The position numbers and the translations under genes were made by a program. From Paludibacteraceae bacterium (GTDB lineage Bacteria; Bacteroidota; Bacteroidia; Bacteroidales; Paludibacteraceae): 64,000 nucleotides of DNA. The notes below the pieces were generated by a model. It saw nothing but the letters and a program-made list of their open reading frames with translations, made no database searches and was not told where the DNA came from. The DNA is taken from assembly GCA_024399955.1 (NCBI GenBank), contig JAKSNH010000004.1, forward strand, positions 62,001-126,000, in the 5' to 3' direction. The number at the start of each line of letters is the position of its first letter. The first letter of the stretch is position 1. Shown here one piece after another: positions 23,311 to 31,075 of the stretch.

Positions 23311-24441
23311 ATGAAACGCCAATTATCACCATATCATATAGGATCATTAATCGTCATTGTGGCATTGCTGATTGTAGTGGCATCGTTGCTTTATACCAGT
23401 CATTTAGCCAAGCAACTACGTCAGGAAGAGCAGCAGCGTGTTGAATTATGGGCAGAGGCGACTAACCGATTGATTCAGGCTGACGAACGCGAAGACTTAT
23501 CGTTCTACCTGTCTATCATAGAAGCCAACACCACCATACCTGTCTATATGGTTGATGCCGAGGGACATATCATCGATTCACGCAATGTGCAAACACCGGT
23601 GGCCGACCCTCGCGAATTGAATGGACCGATTGAATTGCGTATTTCGGACGAGATTATCCAATATATCTACTACGATGAGTCCACATTACTTATTCGTCTG
23701 CGTTTTTTCCCCTATATTGTGTGTGGCATTGTGTTCCTCTTTGTGCTGATTGCTGTGGTTACCCTTTTCACAGCTCAGCGCAGCGAGCAAGACCGTGTTT
23801 GGGCAGGATTGAGTAAGGAGACGGCTCACCAATTAGGAACCCCTATCTCGTCGCTGAACGCTTGGCAAGAACTGTTGCAAGCACGCTATCCGGACGATAC
23901 GCTCATCCCGGAAATGCGTATGGATATTGATCGTTTAGGAGTCATCGCAGAACGATTCTCCAAAGTGGGTAGCGAACCGGAACTGAAGACAACAGCCCTT
24001 CTGCCTATTATTGATGAAACGGTCGCCTATATGCGCATGCGAATATCTAATAAGGTCGGTATTGACGTAAACGCAGATAAGGACGTAAATGTCAACTTAA
24101 GCGCTCCGTTGTTTAGTTGGGTAATGGAGAACCTGCTGAAGAATGCATTAGACGCCATGGAAGGCAAAGGTCAAATAACCATTCAGGTAACTCGTTCTTC
24201 TTCTCATAACGAAGAAATCTACATAGATATAACTGACACCGGCAAGGGTATCGACCATCGTTTGTTCGGAACAATCTTTCAGCCCGGTTATACCAGCAAG
24301 AAACGTGGTTGGGGATTGGGACTCAGTTTAGCGAAGCGTATCATTGAAGATTACCATCGAGGCAAACTCTTCGTTAAGTCGTCCGAATTGGGCGTCGGCA
24401 CTACGTTCCGCATCGTCCTCAAAGAGTGCGTAAATAGTTGA
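23311..24441 (+). CDS. Orphan sensor histidine kinase
   Basis: 376 residues. Two helices (SLIVIVALLIVVASLLYTS and FPYIVCGIVFLFVLIAVVTL) flank a small periplasmic sensor of about 100 residues. The phosphorylation box is KETAHQLGTPISSL, the QLGTP variant seen in many Bacteroidota kinases. The ATPase domain has the N box ENLLKNALDAMEG, G1 DTGKGID and G2 GWGLGLSLAKRII. No response regulator is encoded nearby. The last 38 codons overlap ispE on the other strand, and a terminator for this gene lies inside ispE at 24469-24496. No clear promoter in the repeat-filled upstream gap. Confidence 0.88.
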   Translation: MKRQLSPYHIGSLIVIVALLIVVASLLYTSHLAKQLRQEEQQRVELWAEATNRLIQADEREDLSFYLSIIEANTTIPVYMVDAEGHIIDSRNVQTPVADPRELNGPIELRISDEIIQYIYYDESTLLIRLRFFPYIVCGIVFLFVLIAVVTLFTAQRSEQDRVWAGLSKETAHQLGTPISSLNAWQELLQARYPDDTLIPEMRMDIDRLGVIAERFSKVGSEPELKTTALLPIIDETVAYMRMRISNKVGIDVNADKDVNVNLSAPLFSWVMENLLKNALDAMEGKGQITIQVTRSSSHNEEIYIDITDTGKGIDHRLFGTIFQPGYTSKKRGWGLGLSLAKRIIEDYHRGKLFVKSSELGVGTTFRIVLKECVNS

Positions 24442-25167
24442 ACCGCTGCCACTCATCGCAGCATAGATAGCACCTATATCTTGTAGGTGCTTTTTTATTT
24501 GTGCCAAAATAGGATATTGACGAAAAACAGTACCCTCAAAATCATTGGTGAAATGCTTAATGTCGGAAAGGGTGAGGGGGTGAGAAGAAGAGAGTGTGAG
24601 AGGAGATGGATTAGGCTGAATACCTGAATAGGCCTCCCGTGTAGAAACATATACAGATGGCTTAATCATCACCAATCGTAGCCCATTTAACGATAAATCA
24701 ATAGGCGTGAGAAGATCTCCTATTCCTTCGGCAAAGCAGGGAGTATTGTAGATGAAGAAAGGACAGTCTGCTCCTAATGGTCGTACTTCTTCGGCTAATT
24801 GAGCTTTCGTTAATCCTAACTCAAAGAGTTTATTAAGCGCGATAGCCGTATGCGCCGCGTCACTACTCCCCCCACCTAATCCGGCTCCAAAAGGAATATT
24901 CTTCTTGAACCGAATAGCAACGTTCCCTATTTGTGGATATCGCTTTGCCATACTTTGATAACAACGAATAATCAGATTGTCCTCCGAAGCACAATCTAAT
25001 GCTAATCCTGTTGCGCTGAAACTAAACGTTGATGATGGTTCAATCTCTAACTCATCATGAAGGTCATAGATAGGATAGAAAATGGTTTCTAAATCGTGGT
25101 AACCATCTTCCCGCTTGCGTACAATCCGCAAACCAAGGTTAATCTTACAATTCGGATATAATGTCAT
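24328..25167 (-). CDS. ispE: 4-diphosphocytidyl-2-C-methyl-D-erythritol kinase
   Basis: GHMP kinase of the MEP isoprenoid pathway, 279 residues from the ATG at 25165-25167 (MTLYPNCKINLGLRI); an upstream in-frame start would run into the 33-bp repeat. The ATP loop is PFGAGLGGGSSDAA, and MSGSGSTIYALF marks motif 3. Between them lies a low-complexity patch NPSPLTLSSSHPLTLSD encoded by degenerate heptads (24564-24605). The 3' end overlaps the kinase gene on the other strand by 114 bp. It ends the long recQ-ispE run. Confidence 0.93.
   Translation of the reverse strand: MTLYPNCKINLGLRIVRKREDGYHDLETIFYPIYDLHDELEIEPSSTFSFSATGLALDCASEDNLIIRCYQSMAKRYPQIGNVAIRFKKNIPFGAGLGGGSSDAAHTAIALNKLFELGLTKAQLAEEVRPLGADCPFFIYNTPCFAEGIGDLLTPIDLSLNGLRLVMIKPSVYVSTREAYSGIQPNPSPLTLSSSHPLTLSDIKHFTNDFEGTVFRQYPILAQIKKHLQDIGAIYAAMSGSGSTIYALFEDDAERSADAQFGRLNEEFASMVIFNDTLR
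24469..24496 (+). terminator. Intrinsic terminator of the kinase gene, inside ispE
   Basis: AGCACCTA (24469-24476) pairs perfectly with TAGGTGCT (24484-24491) over a 7-base loop, followed by six T residues. It is 28 bp after the kinase stop and lies within ispE codons read on the opposite strand. The U-run exists on the plus strand only. Confidence 0.75.
24564..24605. repeat. Degenerate 7-bp array inside ispE
   Basis: Six heptads rich in GGTGAG/GAGAAG can be aligned (GTGAGGG, GGTGAGA, AGAAGAG). In the minus-strand ispE frame they encode the PLTLSSSHPLTLS patch. Units are more diverged than in the nrnA arrays. Confidence 0.5.
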
Positions 25168-25182
25168 AGTTCTTGTTCTTGT

Positions 25183-25248
25183 TATCGGTGTGCTCGGAGA
25201 CACCTCTAAGCACTATATCGGTGTGCCCGGAGGCACCTCTAAGCACTT
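25183..25248. repeat. Two tandem 33-bp repeat units
   Basis: Copies at 25183-25215 and 25216-25248 differ at few positions. Each is made of three 11-mers beginning TATCGGTGTGC, then YCGGAGRCACC, then TCTAAGCACTW. The second copy encodes the last 11 residues of the UPF0597 protein on the minus strand. Single, altered units occur at 828 and 15311. Confidence 0.85.
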
Positions 25249-26439
25249 ATGGGTCATAATAGACAGAATAAGGTCGTCAGTTTGTGTCATGCCATCGTGA
25301 CCGATATGGGTGAGGTTATGGATAGTGCGGTCTATATCATCATCAACGATACCTTCGGTGGCATCCGGAAAACTATGTTCCATCGCAAGGGCGGCCGAGA
25401 TAACAGCAGTAGCAACACCACTGGTCACTTTAAGGGCACAACCGGGTTTGGCACCATCACAGATCATGCCGGATATATTGGCAATCATATTCTTGATGGC
25501 ATAAGTGATTTCAGTGTAATCACCGCCTTTGAGGTAAGTGATACCTGCCGCAGATCCGGTGGCTGCCACTACACAACCGCACAAGGCAGATAATCGTCCT
25601 AAGGACTGCTTGATATAGATGACGGTCAAATTACTTAGCGTGAGTGCTCGCAGCAACTGTTCTACGGATACATGATTATGTTGCGCATAGATCAATACCG
25701 GCACCGAACAACTGATGCCCTGATTACCACTGCCCGAATTAGACATAACCGGCACCATCGCACCGGACATACGTGCATCACAGGCCGCACTGGTGTATGC
25801 CAAAATCTTCTCCAATACACTATTGCCTTGATGCGAAAGAATCTGCCCTAAGCAATGACCGCATTTATGCTCAAATCCATATTGGGCGGCTTGAATATTC
25901 ATTTCTGCTCCTTCACGCAAGAAAGTAACTTGCTCCAAAGGAACAGTCATAGCAAAGTCATAAACTTCCTTAAGCGAACGAATGGTGTACGAGGACGTTG
26001 TTGCAGAGGCCTCGCCGGTGTGAGAACCAATCGTAGTGGATTCGGCTGAGCGGTCTCCGAACCGCACAATAGCATGAATATATAGCACATCAGGTGCGTC
26101 AGCGGCTATGCTAATACGAATAGGAACACGCTTCATGTATGCCTTCGCATATTCCACAGCCTGAGGAGTGGTGTCTCGCAAAACTTCTAATTGTAATTCA
26201 GCACGACCTATCGTGGCGCCTAATGCAATAGCAATCGGCAGTCCCGTCATTCCGGTATTAGGGATGCCAACAGCCATAGCATTCTTAAAGATATTCTTGC
26301 TGAGCGACACCTCAATGGTATCTGGCTCAATGCCTAATTGCTCCTTGGCGCGAGCCACACATAAAGCAACAGCAATAGGCTCTGTACAACCAATGGCAGG
26401 AATAACTTCGCTATGAAGAAGATTTAAGATGGTATTCAT
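25213..26439 (-). CDS. UPF0597 family L-cysteine desulfidase (CyuA/YhaM-like)
   Basis: 408 residues from the ATG at 26437-26439, which overlaps the glycosyltransferase stop (ATGA). Family motifs: GCTEPIAVALCVARA, SNSGSGNQGI, LCGCVVAATGSAAGI and MICDGAKPGCALKV, whose cysteines hold a [4Fe-4S] cluster in characterised cysteine desulfidases. The expected reaction is L-cysteine to pyruvate, ammonia and sulfide. The C-terminal KCLEVPPGTPI and the stop codon are encoded by a 33-bp repeat unit, so the native end is lost or extended. Confidence 0.85.
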   Translation of the reverse strand: MNTILNLLHSEVIPAIGCTEPIAVALCVARAKEQLGIEPDTIEVSLSKNIFKNAMAVGIPNTGMTGLPIAIALGATIGRAELQLEVLRDTTPQAVEYAKAYMKRVPIRISIAADAPDVLYIHAIVRFGDRSAESTTIGSHTGEASATTSSYTIRSLKEVYDFAMTVPLEQVTFLREGAEMNIQAAQYGFEHKCGHCLGQILSHQGNSVLEKILAYTSAACDARMSGAMVPVMSNSGSGNQGISCSVPVLIYAQHNHVSVEQLLRALTLSNLTVIYIKQSLGRLSALCGCVVAATGSAAGITYLKGGDYTEITYAIKNMIANISGMICDGAKPGCALKVTSGVATAVISAALAMEHSFPDATEGIVDDDIDRTIHNLTHIGHDGMTQTDDLILSIMTHKCLEVPPGTPI

Positions 26440-27167
26440 GATTTCAAGAAATGAATAAATAGACGAAGACGAGTGTATAGCTTGAGCCATAAGGGAGCTT
26501 TGGTCTCTCGGATGGCATGGTAGAGCTTTTGCTGATGAAGAGAGGATTTTGTAGAGGTCGTTGAATGAGGGTTAAGCAAATATCGGTACCCCACAGATGG
26601 CACGAAGGTGATAGACGGGTGTGCTGCCCAAACACGTAACGAGAAAATAACATCTTCGTAAATCATGCCAACTGGGAATAGAATACCCTTTTGGCGTAAC
26701 CATTCGTGACGATATAGACGTATACAAGGTGATGTAAACTGATATTTATGCCGTGGTAAACGAGTTTCTATGATGATACCATCTTCCCTTACGCGTTGAT
26801 AACCGGCTTGCGTCATGTCATAATTACCAATGGATAGGACATGTTGCTCAATATATTCGGTATCCAACGTGTCGTCGGCATCAACAAACATAATGAACTC
26901 TCCTATAGCATGATTCAGACCGTTGTTTCGTGCACTTCCTTGTCCTTGATTGACTTGTTTAACAAGCATAAATCGAGAATCTGCATCGCAAAAAGATTGT
27001 GCGATGGCTGCCGAATGGTCGCTGGAACCGTCATCAACTATTATTACTTGCAGAGCCGAATATGTTTGTGCCGATATAGAACAAAGGCAACTGGCCAAAA
27101 ACGGTTCTGCGTTATAGACAGGTATAATGACTGAACAGGTCTTCAAATTGTTTTGCTTGGTTTTCAC
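26436..27167 (-). CDS. Family 2 glycosyltransferase
   Basis: 243 residues, GT-A fold: SVIIPVYNAEPFLASCL at the N-terminus, nucleotide-binding VDDGSSDHSA and the metal-binding FVDADDTLD. Short for the family, with no membrane helix except perhaps a weak C-terminal one. The conserved start lies inside the end of the preceding gene: the two genes overlap by 56 bp in different frames. With the upstream GT4-like transferase and deacetylase it suggests cell-surface glycan assembly. Donor and acceptor unknown. Confidence 0.88.
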   Translation of the reverse strand: MKTKQNNLKTCSVIIPVYNAEPFLASCLCSISAQTYSALQVIIVDDGSSDHSAAIAQSFCDADSRFMLVKQVNQGQGSARNNGLNHAIGEFIMFVDADDTLDTEYIEQHVLSIGNYDMTQAGYQRVREDGIIIETRLPRHKYQFTSPCIRLYRHEWLRQKGILFPVGMIYEDVIFSLRVWAAHPSITFVPSVGYRYLLNPHSTTSTKSSLHQQKLYHAIRETKAPLWLKLYTRLRLFIHFLKS

Positions 27168-28215
27168 GGTTAAATTGTTCTTTGTTACGAACGAGTTGAC
27201 GAGTAAAGCCGTTTTGTTTCCACTCGTTGTATTTATCTAAAATAAATTGCTTGATTTCATCAATGTCATCCGAAGCCAATCCTGCATTCGTCTCAGTCAT
27301 TGCTTGGGCAAGACATCCTTTGTCCGAAGGAATACACAAGATGGGTTTCTCGCAGCCAAGAGCCTCAAAGAACTTGGTAGTCATCACACCATGCGTTTGA
27401 GTTGAGGTCAGCACCAATATAATACTACTGCGACGAATCTCTTCTCCTACTTCGGTAATTGGGATAGACCGATATTCAGGAGTGTGCCAATTCAGAACAA
27501 TATCGCTGATATTCAGTTCACGAACTGCCTGCTCAATGAGGTCTTTATGCTGAAACTCATAAATGCGTCCTATATATGAAATGAGGAATTGAGGTGCAGG
27601 AACGGCCTCATAGAAGAACTGTTTGGGATCAAACCCGTTGTAGATAAGATGCACATTGGGGTTGAACTGACGGATAAAGTCCACATGCCAAGGGGAGACG
27701 GTAGTGATGCAATCGGCTTGTTTTAACACCTTGTTTCTTCGTTTAATATTAACATTTTTGTACCAATTACGGAAGGGGTGTAACCACCACGAACGGTGCA
27801 TTTGATATTGAGCACCGGGTACTTGTTCGTCCAAATCGCGTATATCTACAAAGAGAGGAATCCTTTTTTTGTGCGCTACTTCTACGGCTGCTCGCAAAGG
27901 GAATGTGGAGAAGGTAGTACAAAAAACCATATCATAACTCTCGCGCTCCGTATCCTTCTGTACCCACATAGAGAAATAGCGGTTCTTCCAATCGGTGAGT
28001 AAGGACCAAACACTCTTGATAAACCAATCTAAATGAGTGTGATATAACGTACATTCAATAATAGGGTAGCTGTGCGCAAATTGTAGTTCCTCCCATTTTT
28101 CGGTATAAACGGTTACGGAATACCCTTGCGCCATCAAGTAATTACAAATGAAGCGCAAGCGTGGAGCATAACTGGGTTTGCCTATAGGATCGGTTAAGAC
28201 AAGTATGTTTTTCAT
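27112..28215 (-). CDS. GT4-like (GT-B) glycosyltransferase
   Basis: 367 residues. N-terminal MKNILVLTDPIGKPSYAPRL opens the acceptor domain; the donor domain has ISYIGRIYEFQHKDLIEQAV and MTTKFFEALGCEKPILCIPS, the E-x7-E-like region of GT-B enzymes. Soluble, probably membrane-associated. The start overlaps the deacetylase stop by 4 bp, and the 3' end overlaps the GT2 gene by 56 bp, pointing to coupled translation. Confidence 0.8.
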   Translation of the reverse strand: MKNILVLTDPIGKPSYAPRLRFICNYLMAQGYSVTVYTEKWEELQFAHSYPIIECTLYHTHLDWFIKSVWSLLTDWKNRYFSMWVQKDTERESYDMVFCTTFSTFPLRAAVEVAHKKRIPLFVDIRDLDEQVPGAQYQMHRSWWLHPFRNWYKNVNIKRRNKVLKQADCITTVSPWHVDFIRQFNPNVHLIYNGFDPKQFFYEAVPAPQFLISYIGRIYEFQHKDLIEQAVRELNISDIVLNWHTPEYRSIPITEVGEEIRRSSIILVLTSTQTHGVMTTKFFEALGCEKPILCIPSDKGCLAQAMTETNAGLASDDIDEIKQFILDKYNEWKQNGFTRQLVRNKEQFNRENQAKQFEDLFSHYTCL

Positions 28216-29309
28216 AGCATCTGAAGAACTCGTGGATAGAGGTTTTTATGATAGGTTAATGCATTGATATTAGAGTTATGCCATAATAGGTTCACCTCGC
28301 CATGATAGCGTTGCACGATAGCGAGCAATTGCTGCATGTAGGCAACAGCCTCTTCTTCCGTCAACTGCATATAATTGCTGAGTGTTACATCCATGGCTGT
28401 CAGAGGGTGTAAGGTTAAGGGTGTGAGTTGTTTGGTCAAAGGATGAATCCAACGTACAGGTCGAGTGGTCTGTAATCGCCAACCGGCACAATCGGCAAAA
28501 GCCATCGTATAATCGTCCTTAACTCCCATCTTAACCAATTGCTGCATTCGCTCAATAGAGCAATTCAAGTAATGTGATCGATGCAAGGTGTAGTCTATAA
28601 CATCGCTGCGATGAGTGGCAGAAAGACGTCTTGATTGAGCACTGGAATGCCAGCCATATTGAACGTTTGAACCCTTTGTGTCATTGAGGAATGAATGAAA
28701 ATCTTTGCCGTGCAAATTATACTGGGGATAGTCCAATCCGCAGCCCGAAGTGTCTTTGATGAAATAAATGACGGAGTAGGGTCGTTCCAATTCTTGCAAC
28801 CAAGGGAAGGTATAGGCCGGATCGTTATGCAAGTCTTGCCACGATGCCTTAACGGCTTTCACCTGGCCTCGTAATAGACCTCCTACTGCTCCACGCAAGT
28901 GACGATAATATTCAATGGTATCAACGTCATGTGTAAGATGAATCGCTGAGAAACCGGGGGAAGGAAGAGGTATTTCCAATAACTCCATCAGCATCCGACT
29001 ATACTCATCAATCAGAGGTGTCTGTAATCGGTTCTTCTCTCCCAAAATAGAGTACGACGCCATAAAACGCCCGTGTTTATCGCGTTTGTCATTAAGCAAC
29101 TCTTCTGCGCGAGAGATAAAAAAGAAAGTGTTGTAGATAAGGTCAGGGGAAACAATTACCTCCTCACCTACACGCTCCATAGCAGGCACTTGATCTAACT
29201 GCGGATAACGCAACGTCCAATCTACGTCCGAACTTAATCGCACGCGTTGAGCTACCTTTGTATCACCGTAGCAGAGAAATTCAATTATATATCGCTCAAT
29301 ATCTCCCAT
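28212..29309 (-). CDS. Polysaccharide deacetylase-like protein (DUF7033 type)
   Basis: 365 residues. The NodB-like core is visible as IHLTHDVDTIEYYRHL (Asp-Asp metal motif), YGWHSSAQSRRL (His) and a C-terminal NLLWHNSNINAL. The N-terminal region is the DUF7033-like part common in Bacteroidota surface-glycan clusters. Near residues 297-309 a low-complexity HPLTKQLTPLTLHPLT is encoded by a 7-bp array (28403-28437). It starts 25 bp inside the end of the ABC-F gene. Confidence 0.75.
   Translation of the reverse strand: MGDIERYIIEFLCYGDTKVAQRVRLSSDVDWTLRYPQLDQVPAMERVGEEVIVSPDLIYNTFFFISRAEELLNDKRDKHGRFMASYSILGEKNRLQTPLIDEYSRMLMELLEIPLPSPGFSAIHLTHDVDTIEYYRHLRGAVGGLLRGQVKAVKASWQDLHNDPAYTFPWLQELERPYSVIYFIKDTSGCGLDYPQYNLHGKDFHSFLNDTKGSNVQYGWHSSAQSRRLSATHRSDVIDYTLHRSHYLNCSIERMQQLVKMGVKDDYTMAFADCAGWRLQTTRPVRWIHPLTKQLTPLTLHPLTAMDVTLSNYMQLTEEEAVAYMQQLLAIVQRYHGEVNLLWHNSNINALTYHKNLYPRVLQML
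28403..28437. repeat. 7-bp array inside the deacetylase gene
   Basis: Five heptads on the plus strand (GAGGGTG, TAAGGTT, AAGGGTG, TGAGTTG, TTTGGTC) encode the LTPLTLHPLT patch on the minus strand. In style it equals the array inside ispE. Confidence 0.5.
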
Positions 29310-31075
29310 TCGTACATTTTTTGTTCAATCTCGTGTTTGATATGTTCGTATTGTTGAAAATTTTCAGTTGTTTGGTTAGCCGGGTTATTTAAGAGACTCT
29401 CCAATTGAGCTTGTTCCGCTTCTAATCGTGCTATGGCTGCCTCGGTCTCTGCAATCTGTTTTTCTTTCTTGCGCTTGGCTGCGGCTTGTGCTTTTTGTTG
29501 AGCATAGTCCTCTTTAGCTTGCGAATTGCTTTCCTTGGCATCAGTTGATTGACAGGAACGAGTATTGTGCTCTAAGTCCTGTAAAGACGTCAATTGCCGT
29601 GACCGCAGGAAATCATAGATGCCACCCAAGTATTCACGTACGTGCCCCTCGCCAAAGTAATATACCTTATCCACCAACCCATCTAAGAAATCGCGGTCGT
29701 GACTCACGCAGATAACTGTTCCATCAAAGTCCTTCAACGCTGCTTTAAGCACATCTTTGGATGGCATATCTAAATGGTTAGTAGGCTCGTCTAAAATCAA
29801 CAGATTGCACGGAGACAAAAGCAAGCGTATCATAGCAAGACGACTGCGTTCTCCTCCGGACAGTACTTTGACTTTTTTCTCGGATGCCTCACCGCCGAAC
29901 ATAAAGGCACCAAGTATATCGCGAATCTTAGTGCGTATATCGCCAACGGCTACATAGTCAATCGTCTCAAAAACGGTCTTGCTCTCGTCTAATAAACTGG
30001 CTTCGTTTTGCGCAAAATAGCCAATCTTAACGTTATGACCTACTTTGAGATTGCCAAAATAATCCAATTGATCCATTATACAACGCACTAACGTGGTCTT
30101 ACCTTCACCATTCTTACCCACAAAAGCGACCTTTTCTCCGCGGCGAATAGTAAGATTAACGTGCGATATAACAGGATGATCAGCTCCTTGATACACTTTC
30201 TCTAACTCCTCAATGATAATGGGGAAGTCTCCACTACGAGGGGCGGGTGGAAAACGCAAATTTAACCGACTGGTATCTTCTAAATCAACTTCTAAACGCT
30301 CCAATTTATCCAATTGCTTGATGCGTGATTGTACTTGCACCGCCTTGGTGGCCTTGTATCGAAAGCGTTCAATAAAAGCTTCGGTCTCTTCAATCATCTT
30401 TTGTTGGTTGAGGAAAGCACGCACTTGCTGCTCATGCCTTTCCTGGCGCAACTGAACGAACTGGTCATAAGGCACGTTGTAATCGTATATACGTCCTAAC
30501 GTAATCTCAATTGTGCGATTGGTAGCATGATTGAGGAAGGCACGGTCGTGGCTGACCAAAAGGACGGCACTATTGGACTGTGATAAGAACTGCTCAAGCC
30601 ACTGTATAGATTCAATATCTAAGTGGTTGGTAGGTTCGTCTAATAGTAGCAAATCAGGGTGACGCAGCAGAATCTTAGCCAACTCAATACGCATTCGCCA
30701 ACCGCCGGAGAACTCGTTACATGGACGCTCAAAATCCTTGCGCTCAAAGCCCAGTCCAATAATAGTCTTGTCCATCTCGGCAATGAAACGAGCCTCATCT
30801 TCGCCTTGAAAGACCGTCATCACTTCTTCGCACAAACTCTTATTGTCCTGAAAGAGCATAACTTGTGGCAAGTAACCAATCGTTAAATCGCTATCTCTCG
30901 AGATAACACCGGAAGTGGGCTCATACTCGCCGGCCAATAGTCTAAGCAGTGTCGTCTTGCCTGCTCCGTTCTTACCTACAAGAGCGATGCGATCCTTCTT
31001 GTTAATCAGGAAGGAGATATCGTCTAAAATAGGTTTGGACGAGAATTCTATGGATAAATGTTCAACGCTTAGCAT
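29285..31075 (-). CDS. ABC-F family ATPase
   Basis: 596 residues with two ABC domains and no membrane part. Domain 1: GKNGAGKTTLLR, FSGGWRMRIELAK, LLLDEPTNHLD. Domain 2: GKNGEGKTTLVR, LSGGERSRLAMIR, LILDEPTNHLD. A linker rich in Arg and Gln lies between, and the C-terminus is a coiled coil (AAAKRKKEKQIAETEAAIA). ABC-F proteins bind the ribosomal E site and relieve stalls. This one is Uup/EttA-like, with no feature specific for antibiotic protection. It overlaps uvrA by 14 bp and the deacetylase by 25 bp. Confidence 0.92.
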   Translation of the reverse strand: MLSVEHLSIEFSSKPILDDISFLINKKDRIALVGKNGAGKTTLLRLLAGEYEPTSGVISRDSDLTIGYLPQVMLFQDNKSLCEEVMTVFQGEDEARFIAEMDKTIIGLGFERKDFERPCNEFSGGWRMRIELAKILLRHPDLLLLDEPTNHLDIESIQWLEQFLSQSNSAVLLVSHDRAFLNHATNRTIEITLGRIYDYNVPYDQFVQLRQERHEQQVRAFLNQQKMIEETEAFIERFRYKATKAVQVQSRIKQLDKLERLEVDLEDTSRLNLRFPPAPRSGDFPIIIEELEKVYQGADHPVISHVNLTIRRGEKVAFVGKNGEGKTTLVRCIMDQLDYFGNLKVGHNVKIGYFAQNEASLLDESKTVFETIDYVAVGDIRTKIRDILGAFMFGGEASEKKVKVLSGGERSRLAMIRLLLSPCNLLILDEPTNHLDMPSKDVLKAALKDFDGTVICVSHDRDFLDGLVDKVYYFGEGHVREYLGGIYDFLRSRQLTSLQDLEHNTRSCQSTDAKESNSQAKEDYAQQKAQAAAKRKKEKQIAETEAAIARLEAEQAQLESLLNNPANQTTENFQQYEHIKHEIEQKMYEWEILSDI

